Below, piece after piece: positions 26,159-35,437 of a stretch of 64,000 bases of DNA. The notes beneath the pieces are model-generated. The model was not told the DNA's origin. It worked only from the letters and a program-made list of their open reading frames with translations, and did no database searches. The DNA comes from Thermoanaerobacter ethanolicus JW 200 (lineage in GTDB: Bacteria > Bacillota > Thermoanaerobacteria > Thermoanaerobacterales > Thermoanaerobacteraceae): NCBI RefSeq assembly GCF_003722315.1, contig NZ_CP033580.1, positions 2,074,501 to 2,138,500 of the forward strand. The letters run 5' to 3'. Each line of letters opens with the position of its first letter. The stretch's first letter is position 1. The translations under genes and the position numbers were made by a program.

Positions 26159-27508
26159 ATGAGTAAAATTTTTGATATTGATAGAAATGATGAATGCATT
26201 TGTGGAAGTGGAAAAAAATATAAAAAATGCTGTCTTCCTAACATAGAAAAAATTGAGAAAACCCTCTTAAAAGAAATAGAAAAAGATGACGTATTTTTAC
26301 CTTATGATTATGAATTTATACGAATATTAAGTGTAATGTATGGAATTAAGCTGGATAGTAAAAATGAAGCTGTAAATGTGGAAAAATTAAAAGTATTACT
26401 AATAGAATCATTGAGAGAAAGAAAACAACAACTAGAAGAACTTAATGAAGAAAATGAAGATGAAATAACCGAAGAATTATTTAGAAAAATTGTAAATATA
26501 TTCAGAAAAAATGAAGGGTTGAAAGACTTAAGGATCCCGGTTACTTTTATAATGAATGTAGATCTTGATAATGAGGAAGAAATGGAAAGAGTTTTAGATG
26601 AAATATCTAATACATCTTTTTTAGAAAACTATTTATTGAATTTAGCCTATTCTCTACGTACAGAAAAATTTACCGAAGAAGAAATGAAAAATATCTTTAT
26701 CTGGCTTTCAATAGCAGTTATAGATAAAACTTATAAGATATTTACAACACCTATCTTAGAAGCAACGGAATTTGACCTTGTGGATGGAGAAGATGAATTA
26801 GAAAAAGTTATAAATGATGCAGAAAAATTACCTCATGACTTAGTGAAGGAGAAAGTGATGGAAATATTCTATAAATATCCTATATTTGCCGAATATTTAA
26901 GTGCCAATATGCTTATGGAAATGGAAGATGAATTAAATTATATTTTAGACCCTGAAATGGAAATTGAAATACCATTTTATGTATTTTATATATTTTATTT
27001 AAAGTTCCTTACAAAAGCTGCTGAATTCTTTAAAAAGAAAAACACAGAACAACAAGAACTTTTTGATTCTATATTTGATGAAGTGATAGATGAAATTTTT
27101 GATGAAGATATAGTTGCAGAAAAAGTGTATTTTTCTATATTAGACAAAATAGTAAAAATAGAAAAAACTACAAAAGATAATGACCTCAAAGAAAAGCTTC
27201 AAAACATATTAGAATTTTTAACTATACCAACAACATTCCAGATTAGTTTAATAAAGATAAGATTTGTTATATCCCTATCTAACTATGTTAATACTTTACC
27301 TCAAAGAATAGATGATAGCAATATGATTTTAGAAAATCTAGAACAGCTATTATCAAGAAAATTTTTTAATGAATATATAGCCTATTTAGAGTCAAAGGAT
27401 TTTGAAGAAGTGCAATACTTAAAACAGCTTTACAATAAAATTGAAGAACAAAAAGCAATTATATATGATAATATGAATGCGATTGTAAATGCATTAAAAG
27501 GTTTTTGA
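26159..27508 (+). CDS. SEC-C motif protein of unknown function
   Basis: One of the few plus-strand genes. The 449-residue product has an N-terminal SEC-C zinc motif (DECICGSGKKYKKCC, residues 12-26, pattern CxC...CC). A long acidic, helix-rich region follows with no domain I recognise. SEC-C motifs, as at the end of SecA, bind zinc and often protein partners or nucleic acid. Start ATG 26159 follows GGAGG by 7 nt. An open frame at 25965-26162 precedes it but begins inside the marR operator and looks accidental. It is transcribed divergently from the efflux operon and ends in its own terminator. Confidence 0.8.
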   Translation: MSKIFDIDRNDECICGSGKKYKKCCLPNIEKIEKTLLKEIEKDDVFLPYDYEFIRILSVMYGIKLDSKNEAVNVEKLKVLLIESLRERKQQLEELNEENEDEITEELFRKIVNIFRKNEGLKDLRIPVTFIMNVDLDNEEEMERVLDEISNTSFLENYLLNLAYSLRTEKFTEEEMKNIFIWLSIAVIDKTYKIFTTPILEATEFDLVDGEDELEKVINDAEKLPHDLVKEKVMEIFYKYPIFAEYLSANMLMEMEDELNYILDPEMEIEIPFYVFYIFYLKFLTKAAEFFKKKNTEQQELFDSIFDEVIDEIFDEDIVAEKVYFSILDKIVKIEKTTKDNDLKEKLQNILEFLTIPTTFQISLIKIRFVISLSNYVNTLPQRIDDSNMILENLEQLLSRKFFNEYIAYLESKDFEEVQYLKQLYNKIEEQKAIIYDNMNAIVNALKGF

Positions 27509-27564
27509 TTTTTGTTGTGTAGAAATGTTATGAATTTATAAATAAATCAAAAAGAATCAATATA

Positions 27565-27603
27565 AAGCTACTTTAAAGGCTTTTTAAAGTTTTAAGGTAG
27601 CTT
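27565..27603 (+). terminator. Intrinsic terminator of the SEC-C gene
   Basis: AAGCTAC-TTTAAA (27565-27577) pairs with TTTAAGGTAGCTT (27591-27603), followed by ATTTTTG on the plus strand, about 55 nt after the stop codon. Confidence 0.7.
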
Positions 27604-27844
27604 ATTTTTGTTAACATTTTAAATTTTATTATTCGATGAGATAATGGCTGACTGTGGCAAAACTTTTAAGCTTTTTCTTTTTAATTAAAAAGTTAACACG
27701 AAAATAGACTATCTAAAAGGAGAATTTTGAACATTGACAACTGCATAGGCTTAAACATCCAGCCAGAAAAAAGGTAATAAATATTAAACCAATGCTTTAA
27801 AAGCATCAGCTGGGAATTTTTGTAAAGTTATCTAATTATACTAC
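27604..27844. other. IS110 3' flank with potential RNA structure
   Basis: This gene-free stretch lies between the SEC-C terminator and the IS110 transposase stop. CCAGC (27759-27763) and GCTGG (27809-27813) enclose two smaller hairpins, GGT-AATA/TATT-ACC (27773-27790) and ATGCTTT/AAAGCAT (27792-27806), a compact three-way fold. It may belong to the IS110 right end; I do not recognise it as a named RNA. Confidence 0.35.
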
Positions 27845-29097
27845 TTAAATTTGGGACACTGTTACTTCTAAACCCAACTTGCGAGCTTCGTTAATAATCC
27901 GTTTAACGCGAATTATTTCCTGTTTCTTTCGCACTTCATCGAAAATTCTTTCATCATAGTCAGTGTTATTTTTAAGCATAGTATAAATGATAACTAATAT
28001 TTTCCTGGCAAGTGCTACTACCGCTTTTTTTGTACCACGGCGCTGCTTTACTTTCCAATACCATGTGGCAAGATATGAATCCCTTATGCGGGTTATACTC
28101 CATGCTACTTCACACAGTATCCTCTTTATATAAGTGTTTCCTTTTGTTACTCGAGTGGACTTTTTTTTCCCGCACTTTCATTATTACCGGGACTTAATCC
28201 TGCCCATGAGCAAATGTGCTCTGCAGTCTTGAATTTATCCATATCTGTACCTATTTCAGCAATTATTGCAGCAGCTGCCGTTACATCTATGCCAGGTATT
28301 CCATCTAGCTGTTCAATCTGTCTCTTGTATTTTTCAATCTCAGCATTAATACTCTCTTCTATCTCATAAAGATGTTTATACGTTTCATCTAAATGATTGA
28401 GTAAAAGCTTTAAAAATTCTCTTTGATGCTTATTCATTCTACCATTAATTGATAGCTTTATGTCTTCTATTTTACTGCGTGCTCTCCCTCTTACATAATT
28501 TTCAACTTCTTTAGCTGTTATACTTCCATGCTCTGCTATATGGTCTATTATCGCTCTACCTGATACGCCAAATATATCTGTCAAAAAATTTGAAAGCTTA
28601 AATCCACAGCTTTGTAAATGCTTCTCTATACGATTTTTTTGAGAAGATATCTCTTCAATTATGCTTTTGCGATATCTCGTAAGGTTGCGTAATTCTCGAA
28701 TTTCTTGCGGAGGAATAAAGCTTCCACTTAAAAGACCAGCTCTTAATAAAGTAGCAATCCATTCTGCATCTTTCATATCAGTTTTTTTACCGGGTACATT
28801 CTTCATATGTTTTGCATTAGCTACTATGATTGATATGTTACCATCAAAAGCACTTTCGAGTACGTTATATACGGGTTGCCAGTATATCCCTGTACTCTCC
28901 ATGGCAACATGATGACAGTTTTCTGTTTCAAGCCATGTTTTTAATTCTTCAAGGTCTTTTAATAAAGTGGAAAATGTTCTTATCGTTTTTTCCGGCTTTT
29001 CATCATTGACAGAACCTTTAAGCAAACAAGCCACTATTGTTTCTTTGTGAACATCTAGTCCACAGCAAACTTCTAGTAAATCCTGCATTTTCTTCAC
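27845..29097 (-). pseudogene. IS110-family transposase with a frameshift in an A8 run
   Basis: The frame from ATG 29097 encodes 316 residues: an N-terminal DEDD RuvC-like domain (CCGLDVHKETIVACLL, VAMESTGIYWQPVYNVLE, GKKTDMKDAEWIATLLRAG) and the Tnp20 region (EQLDGIPGIDVTAAAAIIAE, ICSWAGLSPGNNESAGK with the probable catalytic Ser). It stops early after eight A (28161-28168). One extra A restores a frame encoding STRVTKGNTYIKRILCEVAW to QI and TAA 27845, so the full protein would be about 417 aa. Everything else is intact, so the lesion is recent, a sequence error, or rescued by slippage. Confidence 0.88.
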
Positions 29098-29340
29098 TCC
29101 TGTTAAATTTATTACAGGGTTGATTACCTGAGAAAAATAAGAAACTTAACACCCGTGCTGTTCCCATATTGCCTTAATATGGGGCGACAATTGGTTGTGC
29201 TCAAAGGTAATCAAGTTAGGTTAATTCACGAGGTATTAATCCATCAGCATTAAATCAACCTTTGACCCTGTTAATTTTAGTTTACCAAAAAACTAGTTTC
29301 TTGCAACTTGAAAATTTATTTTCATCTATGGTTGTGCTTT
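29098..29340 (-). mobile_element. IS110 5' non-coding end, candidate bridge-RNA region
   Basis: About 240 nt upstream of the transposase start hold no ORF and belong to the element's left end. IS110-group elements such as IS621 encode a bridge RNA in exactly this position, pairing with target and donor. Complementary segments exist here, for example CATATTGCC...GGGGCGACAATTGG and TTGATTACCT...AGGTAATCAA (around 29121-29212). Boundaries and folding are not established by eye. Confidence 0.45.
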
Positions 29341-29364
29341 GTTAAGCATGGAGGGTTAATTAAA

Positions 29365-29400
29365 AAAGAGCAATTAACCACTGCCCTGGCATTGCTCTTT
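29365..29400 (-). terminator. Intrinsic terminator of kimA
   Basis: AAAGAGCAAT (29365-29374) and ATTGCTCTTT (29391-29400) form a 10-bp stem with a 16-nt loop. On the minus strand the stem is followed by a T-run, downstream of the transporter stop at 29463. Confidence 0.75.
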
Positions 29401-29462
29401 CCAAGATAACACATTAATTTTTCTTATATTAAAATCTGTAAATACTTGATAATCACAAAAAT

Positions 29463-31352
29463 CTAATCTTTCTCTAACACATTCCACAAAGATTGCTTTT
29501 TATTCTTCAAAACAATTTCATCATCTTTTAGTTGAAGGGGCATAACAGACACAACAATGTGCTTTTCTTTTAACAGCTCTTTTTCAATAAACAACCATGT
29601 ATGATTGTGCAATAGCTTTTGCCACCACTTTGGTGCAGTAAATTTTGGTATAATTACAGTTATTATATCTCCCTTTTGATAGTTATACTCTTCTGACTTT
29701 ATATATTCTAAAAGTGGTTCGATGATTTTTCTGTAAGGTGAGTATCTGATAACTAAAGGAATAGAACAATTTAACATTTTATATCTTTCTTGCAATTTCT
29801 TTGCTTGCTCCTCGCTTATAGAAACATTGAATGCAATTACATTATCAGATATAGTCCTTGCAAACCTTAATGCTCTTACACTTGCTTTGTTTAAACTTTC
29901 TATTGGAACAATTACTCTATTTCTATAGATATTGTGTTCAATATCTAACAATTCTTTATCAGCAGGTGTTATTCTGAGCTGGTCAGCAACAGCAATATAA
30001 TGAAGTTTTACTTTTACCATTGCAAGAACAAGTACAGGTATTAAAAGAACAACAATCCAAGCGCCTTCTTTGAATTTGGTTATTGCAATTATAATGACAA
30101 CAACAAAGGTAGTAAGAGCTCCAAACCCGTTTATAAAAGCTTTTATGTGCCAGCTATTACCTTTATGTTTGAGCCATCTTACAAACATGCCACTTTGAGA
30201 CAATGTAAATGATATAAATACACCAATAGCATAAAGACCAATTAAGGCCGAAACATTGCCTTTAAAAATGACAATTAATAAAGCAGATATTAATGAAAGA
30301 ATTATTATTCCATTTGAATAGCTCAATCTGTCTCCTTTCATACTTAGTTGTCTTGGAACAAATTCTTCCTTTGCCATGACAGCTACAAGCATTGGAAAAC
30401 CTGCAAAAGCTGTATTTGCAGCAAATATAAGAATTATAAATGTTGTTGCAGCAACGAAATAATACATAAAAGTTTTGCCAAAAACTTCTTGAGCCATTAA
30501 AACAAGCATTGCACCTTTTTCAGGATTTACTCGATAGTAAGTCGCCAGTAAAGATGTCCCACCAAATAATATAAAAATTATCAAAGATAAAAGCATAAGA
30601 ACCATTTTTGCATGTTTTGTAGCAGGCTCTTTAAAGTTGGGAACAGCATTAGCAACTGCCTCAACACCTGTTAAGGCAGTACATCCACTTCCAAATGCTT
30701 TCAAAAGCAAAATCATTGTAACAGGGTGTATTGGATAATTTATTTTTGGTTCAGGCGGTATATAACCAGTTTTGAGCTTGAAAAATCCCGCGATTATTAG
30801 TGAAACTATCGCCAACATAAAAGCATAAGCCGGAATACCAAATATACGTGAAGATTCTCTTATTCCCCTTAAGTTTCCTATCATCAATAATAAGACTAAA
30901 AGCAAGCATATCTCCAATTTATATGGTCTTAACACACTGATAGCAGTTACAATTTGATCAACACCAGATGATATAGAAACAGCAACAGTAAGTATATAAT
31001 CAACTGATAAAGCAGCACCAGCAATGATTCCTGCTAAAACTCCAAGATTGTCCTTGGCAACAATAAAGGCTCCACCACCGTTTGGATAGTTATCGATGGT
31101 TTGACTGTATGAAATCATAAGAATAAAAAGTAATACAATTATAGCTAGTGAAAGAATAGGGATTTTTTCAAACGCTAAAATTCCTACAGCAGGAAGTAAT
31201 GCATATAGCATTTCTTGCCCTGCATATCCAACGGATGATATAGCATCGCTTGACAAAATCGGCAAACCCCATAAAACACCGTATTTTTCTGATTTTTCAA
31301 CTTCATTTGGCAATGGTTGTCCAATTAAAACCCTTTTAATTTTTTCGAGCAA
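29463..31352 (-). CDS. kimA: KimA-like (YdaO-type) APC-superfamily potassium transporter
   Basis: This 629-residue protein has about 12 membrane segments (residues 30-460) and a soluble C-terminal domain of 160 residues. The N-terminus IGQPLPNEVEKSEKYGVLWG and the conserved PILSSDAISSVGYAGQEML, NYPNGGGAFIVAKDNLG and TALTGVEAVANAVPNFKEP are typical of KimA/YdaO rather than of amino-acid permeases. KimA imports K+ with protons and is inhibited by c-di-AMP in Bacillus. Start is TTG 31352, behind AGGAGAGG. I see no ydaO c-di-AMP riboswitch consensus in the short upstream region. Many annotations would call it an APC family permease. Confidence 0.82.
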   Translation of the reverse strand: MLEKIKRVLIGQPLPNEVEKSEKYGVLWGLPILSSDAISSVGYAGQEMLYALLPAVGILAFEKIPILSLAIIVLLFILMISYSQTIDNYPNGGGAFIVAKDNLGVLAGIIAGAALSVDYILTVAVSISSGVDQIVTAISVLRPYKLEICLLLVLLLMIGNLRGIRESSRIFGIPAYAFMLAIVSLIIAGFFKLKTGYIPPEPKINYPIHPVTMILLLKAFGSGCTALTGVEAVANAVPNFKEPATKHAKMVLMLLSLIIFILFGGTSLLATYYRVNPEKGAMLVLMAQEVFGKTFMYYFVAATTFIILIFAANTAFAGFPMLVAVMAKEEFVPRQLSMKGDRLSYSNGIIILSLISALLIVIFKGNVSALIGLYAIGVFISFTLSQSGMFVRWLKHKGNSWHIKAFINGFGALTTFVVVIIIAITKFKEGAWIVVLLIPVLVLAMVKVKLHYIAVADQLRITPADKELLDIEHNIYRNRVIVPIESLNKASVRALRFARTISDNVIAFNVSISEEQAKKLQERYKMLNCSIPLVIRYSPYRKIIEPLLEYIKSEEYNYQKGDIITVIIPKFTAPKWWQKLLHNHTWLFIEKELLKEKHIVVSVMPLQLKDDEIVLKNKKQSLWNVLEKD

Positions 31353-31650
31353 GGAAATCCTCTCCTTTGCCGATAATTTGAAGTATTAAATGGTTTTACA
31401 GTCAACTATATTATTATATTACCTTATTGCAACAAATTCAATTACTAACGTAGTTCATCCGTGTCAAGATTTTGTAGTGTAAATTGCAATATTAAACGCA
31501 ACATTTATTTACATTAAATGCTATTATTTCATAACCATGTATGATACTTATATGTACTTCCCCTATAGGGGAAGTACAGTTCCATAATTTTACATATTAA
31601 CTAAATCTGCAATAACTTCTGTTTTAAATTTTTTGCTCCCATTTGTTATT
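31353..31650. other. Intergenic DNA with a solo IS end and a 24-bp palindrome
   Basis: TCCGTGTCAAG followed by ATTTTGTAG at 31458-31477 matches the presumed IS256 terminal repeat at 20819 and may be a solo end. At 31554-31577 GTACTTCCCC-TATA-GGGGAAGTAC forms a perfect 24-bp palindrome without a loop. No coding frame is convincing; the kimA promoter probably lies near 31380-31410. Confidence 0.45.
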
Positions 31651-32320
<670 letters not shown>

Positions 32321-32343
32321 TTTTTGGAAAATATTACAACCTT

Positions 32344-32988
32344 TTAATTTATTACAGGAGTGCTAAATTTTGATATGAACTTTAAAATCATTGCCCTTGT
32401 ATAATTTACTAAATAACTGTAAATTTCTTTTTTATCCTTTATATTTACTTTTTCTAAAAATATGGGTTCCCCAATGCAAATTTTAACTTTTGCCCTTTTT
32501 GGAATCCATTTTCCTGGAGGAAGCACTCTTTCCGTCCCTATTATCGCTATAGGAAGGATAGGTGCATTTGTTTTAACCGAAAGGAAACCAAAACCAGGTT
32601 TAAATTCTTTAACATTTCCATTTACGCTCACCCCGCCTTCCGGAAAAACGCCGACTATATTGCCGTTTTTTAGCAAATCTATTGCTCGTTTTAATGTCCT
32701 TAAATCTTGCTTTTTTTCTTTTACAGGAAGCACACCCACAAGCTTTAAAATTATATTTAAAAAGGGTATTTTAAATAGGTATGAAGCAGCAAGAAAAGTT
32801 ATATAATAAGGTAATATAACCATTAGTATTAATGGATCCAATATGCTTTTATGATTTGATGCGATTATAAGAGGCCCTTTTTCAGGAAGGTTTTTCTTTC
32901 CTTCAACTTCAATTTTGATAAATATTTTAAATAAAAAATAAAATATCCACTTTCCTAAAAAGTAAAAAAATTTTCCTATAATCTTCAT
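32344..32988 (-). CDS. plsC: 1-acyl-sn-glycerol-3-phosphate acyltransferase (PlsC)
   Basis: The 214-residue acyltransferase has a hydrophobic N-terminus (residues 1-25), the catalytic HX4D motif as NHKSILD (about residues 45-51), FKIPFLNIILKLVGVLPV, and the FPEGGVSVNG glycerophosphate-binding motif. It acylates lysophosphatidic acid to phosphatidic acid at the membrane. It stands alone between mobile-element debris. GGGTGAAG precedes ATG 32988. Confidence 0.92.
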   Translation of the reverse strand: MKIIGKFFYFLGKWIFYFLFKIFIKIEVEGKKNLPEKGPLIIASNHKSILDPLILMVILPYYITFLAASYLFKIPFLNIILKLVGVLPVKEKKQDLRTLKRAIDLLKNGNIVGVFPEGGVSVNGNVKEFKPGFGFLSVKTNAPILPIAIIGTERVLPPGKWIPKRAKVKICIGEPIFLEKVNIKDKKEIYSYLVNYTRAMILKFISKFSTPVIN

Positions 32989-33250
32989 AGATCTTCACCC
33001 GATAAACTTATGTGTTGTTATATAAGTCCATCTTTTGAATTTCACTTTATATTATAATACTTTTTAAATTTTCCCAATAAAAATGTTTTGTAAATAAAGG
33101 GGTAAATAAAATAGGTCAAGAAAAGCCTTGGCCCGCCTATCTTCAGAGTATTTAATTTAGCAGCTTTTTTTTACATTTCCTTTGCAATAGCAATTTTATT
33201 ATTTTTTTGTCTAAAAATATAATACCAAAAAATTACTGTCTGTATAACTC

Positions 33251-34051
33251 CTATATTTCTTTTCTTTCTGCCGTCTCTTGTTTTAAATTCGATATTTCTT
33301 TCATTAAGCTTTCTTTTGCAAAATTAATTAGCTCCTCTTCATCTTTGCCGTTATCGGGATATGTACTTATACCAAAATACCATTTACCCGGCAGTTTACC
33401 TTTAACTTTTTTTATTACAACCACTGCGCCATTAGCTCCTGTAACAGGAAGAACTAAAGCCAAAGTATTTTTATCAATCTCAAATACTGTATCTATGTCT
33501 CGAAGTCTGTTCTTTACCTGTTTTGCTATTTTTGAAATTTCTACTCTGATTTTTCCTTCGCATTGTGCCAGAACTAAAGAAAGATTTACATTGCTTCTCT
33601 TGGCCCGGTTTATTTCTTTTTTTAGCAGCTCTTTAAGTTCCGGATAGTGATCTTCTTCTTTAATGTATCCTATTAGTTTTACTACACGTTTTACAAGCTC
33701 AGCTGCTTTAAAGGGCTTAATGAGATATTCTACTGCACCAACTTCTACTGCCTCTTTAATTGAAACTGGTGTAGCATCTCCACTTAATATCATCACCGGA
33801 ATGTTTTTGTATTCCGCCTGCGATTTTAGTTTCTGTATAAATTCAAAACCATTCTGATTCGGCAGATTAATGTCTACAATTACTAAATCAAATAATTTCT
33901 CTCTATTTTTTACTTTAAATATTGCTTCTTCAGCAGTAGCTGCAGTTTCAACGTCATATCCTTCTGCCTCTAATATATTTTTAGCCATAAGCCGTATTAA
34001 TACAGAATCATCTACTACTAGAATATTCTTTTTATTTTCCCTTTCCTCCAT
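33251..34051 (-). CDS. Response regulator with REC and degenerate GGDEF-like domain
   Basis: The 266-residue protein begins with a complete REC domain: ILVVDDSVLIRLMAKNIL acidic pair, phospho-acceptor Asp in LVIVDINLPNQNGFE, the switch MILSGDA and KPF lysine in YLIKPF. The C-terminal 130 residues (KKEINRAKRSNVNLSLVLAQ, LRDIDTVFEIDKNTLALVLP, FGISTYPDNGKDEEELI) follow the diguanylate cyclase secondary-structure pattern but lack a GGDEF signature, so catalysis is unlikely. No partner kinase is adjacent, only a broken PAS-GGDEF gene. Confidence 0.8.
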   Translation of the reverse strand: MEERENKKNILVVDDSVLIRLMAKNILEAEGYDVETAATAEEAIFKVKNREKLFDLVIVDINLPNQNGFEFIQKLKSQAEYKNIPVMILSGDATPVSIKEAVEVGAVEYLIKPFKAAELVKRVVKLIGYIKEEDHYPELKELLKKEINRAKRSNVNLSLVLAQCEGKIRVEISKIAKQVKNRLRDIDTVFEIDKNTLALVLPVTGANGAVVVIKKVKGKLPGKWYFGISTYPDNGKDEEELINFAKESLMKEISNLKQETAERKEI

Positions 34052-34125
34052 AGTTCTTTTAGTGAGGCTCTATTACAAGCCTCTCTTTTTATCCTCCTCC
34101 CACTTTATATTTTATTTCCATTTTT

Positions 34126-34625
34126 TTATTCGCTCTTTACACAATTTCTTCCTTCACCCTTTGCTTCATAAAGCATGTTGTCTACCCGAATAAGAACTGT
34201 GTCAATAGTATCGGTGTCACTGTATTCAGTTACTCCAAAGCTTGCTGTTACATCCCCTATTCCTTGCAGTTCCATCCTTCATCTTGAATCATAAGTGCGT
34301 GTAATTCTTTTCCTATTATTTCTTCTCTTGAATATCCAAGTATACGCTCCGCTGCAGGGTTCCAAAAAGTTACGTTCCCTTTGTCGTCAATCATAATAAT
34401 GGCATTTCCTGCAGACTCCATTATAGTGCTTAAAATCTCATTCCTTTCCTTCAGTTCTTTTTCCATTGTTCTACGCTCCGTTATATCAATCACAAGTGCT
34501 GCATATACTTTTTCTTTCCCAAATTCTATAAGTTCCAAGTGAACTTCTACTGGATAAAGAGAACCATCTTTCCTGCGGTGTACTGTGTTAAAGATAATTT
34601 GCTTCTGTTCTCCTTTAAACAGCAT
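34126..34625 (-). pseudogene. PAS-GGDEF diguanylate cyclase, truncated and internally deleted
   Basis: The frame from 34625 encodes the end of one PAS domain (HRRKDGSLYPVEVHLELIEF, ALVIDITERR) and most of a second (IIMIDDKGNVTFWNPAAERI, LGYSREEIIGKELHAL), then stops near 34257. A different frame continues with GIGDVTASFGVTEYSDTDTI and VDNMLYEAKGEGRNCVKSE, the C-terminal end of a GGDEF domain, ending at TAA 34126. About 130 residues, including the GGDEF motif, are missing at the junction, and the N-terminus is also lost. Confidence 0.85.
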
Positions 34626-35067
34626 TCATCAGTTAATGCCTCCAATTAACTAGATTTCAGCAAATATAGCCAAATGTAACTTATAAAAACGTTTTGCTAT
34701 ATTTTCTGAAAATCACTCAAGACTTCTATTTCCGAAATATTATTATACTCTTTTTACTTAAAAACACAATAAAAATTTTCCTGTCATAATATTATCCCTA
34801 TGATATTCTTCTGTCAAAAAACTTATAGATAGCTACATTAAGCCAAGTCCAAATTTTTGGGGTAAAATTTCATTTTTGCTTAGAATAAGATTATGAGCAT
34901 GAAATGAAAGCCAAAAATCAGGCATGGATTAGATGTTTTATAAATTATGTTAATCAAAAAGAACATCTTTATCCAACAAATATACAATAGTTGAAGATCT
35001 GATAATGAAGTATCAATATTTTACATTCATAGAAATTGAATTTTTAATCTAGTTGCTACTTGTCGAA
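34626..35067. other. AT-rich gene-free stretch
   Basis: No ORF with coding character is present. ATATAGC (about 34657) and GCTATAT (about 34693) could pair into a weak hairpin near the broken cyclase. A stretch around 34900-34980 has short open segments on the plus strand but no recognisable protein. This is probably decayed DNA next to the repeat copy. Confidence 0.4.
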
Positions 35068-35206
35068 TTGAGGTTAAAATAAGATTAGAGTAAAATAAAG
35101 TTATTTGCATTCAATATATAAAATTGCTAATAATAGTATTACGTTCCAATCTAAAAACTAAGGGCAGGCATTCAGAAAATACCCACCCCAATTCTTGATA
35201 AAGAAA
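35068..35206. repeat. Dispersed repeat, copy 3 (diverged, shorter)
   Basis: It shares TAGAGTAAAATAAAGTTATTT, with the core AAGTTATTTnCATTnAAT, AATTGCTAATAAT, TTCnnATCTAAAAA and the terminal AAGGGCAGGCATTCAGAAAA..CCCACCCC plus CTTGATAAAG with copies 1 and 2. It lacks the left 40 bp and has many substitutions. It lies upstream of the tRNA-Pro terminator. Confidence 0.65.
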
Positions 35207-35275
35207 CAAAATAAAAAATATGTTTGCAAAATGTTTGCAAATTTCGATTTCTAATTGTATTTCCAAAAAAAAGAA

Positions 35276-35295
35276 AACCGCAAAGCCTTGCGGTT
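35276..35295 (-). terminator. Intrinsic terminator after tRNA-Pro
   Basis: AACCGCAA-AGCC-TTGCGGTT forms an 8-bp stem. On the minus strand it is followed by TTTTCTTTTTTTT, a typical U-tract. Confidence 0.85.
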
Positions 35296-35307
35296 ACTGA
35301 TCTTCAC

Positions 35308-35383
35308 TGGTCTGAGTGGGGGGACTTGAACCCCCGGCCTCCAGAACCCCATTCTGGCGCGCTACCAGCTGCGCCACACCCAG
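35308..35383 (-). tRNA. tRNA-Pro (anticodon GGG)
   Basis: The minus-strand sequence folds into a full cloverleaf. The acceptor stem is CTGGGTG/CACTCAG with discriminator A and encoded CCA; the D arm is GCGC..GCGC with AGCTGGTA, and the T arm is GGGGG-TTCAAGT-CCCCC. The anticodon stem CCAGA/TCTGG carries loop ATGGGGT, placing GGG at positions 34-36, which reads proline CCC/CCU codons. Confidence 0.95.
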
Positions 35384-35437
35384 AAAGAAACTATGTTCAG
35401 CTTTTATTATAAACGAGATAAAAGAAAAAATCAATAG

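Noticed and set aside
25965-26162. 65-codon plus-strand open frame directly before the SEC-C gene
   Set aside because: It begins inside the marR operator, has no ribosome binding site and no protein-like pattern, and overlaps the next start by 4 nt by chance.
28155-28175. Programmed frameshift in the IS110 transposase
   Set aside because: IS110 elements are not known to use programmed frameshifting and no stimulatory structure is evident. Kept only as a question about the homopolymer.
31353-31600. A c-di-AMP (ydaO) riboswitch expected upstream of a KimA-type gene
   Set aside because: The upstream DNA lacks the GC-rich conserved stems of that riboswitch. Only a solo IS end and a palindrome are seen.
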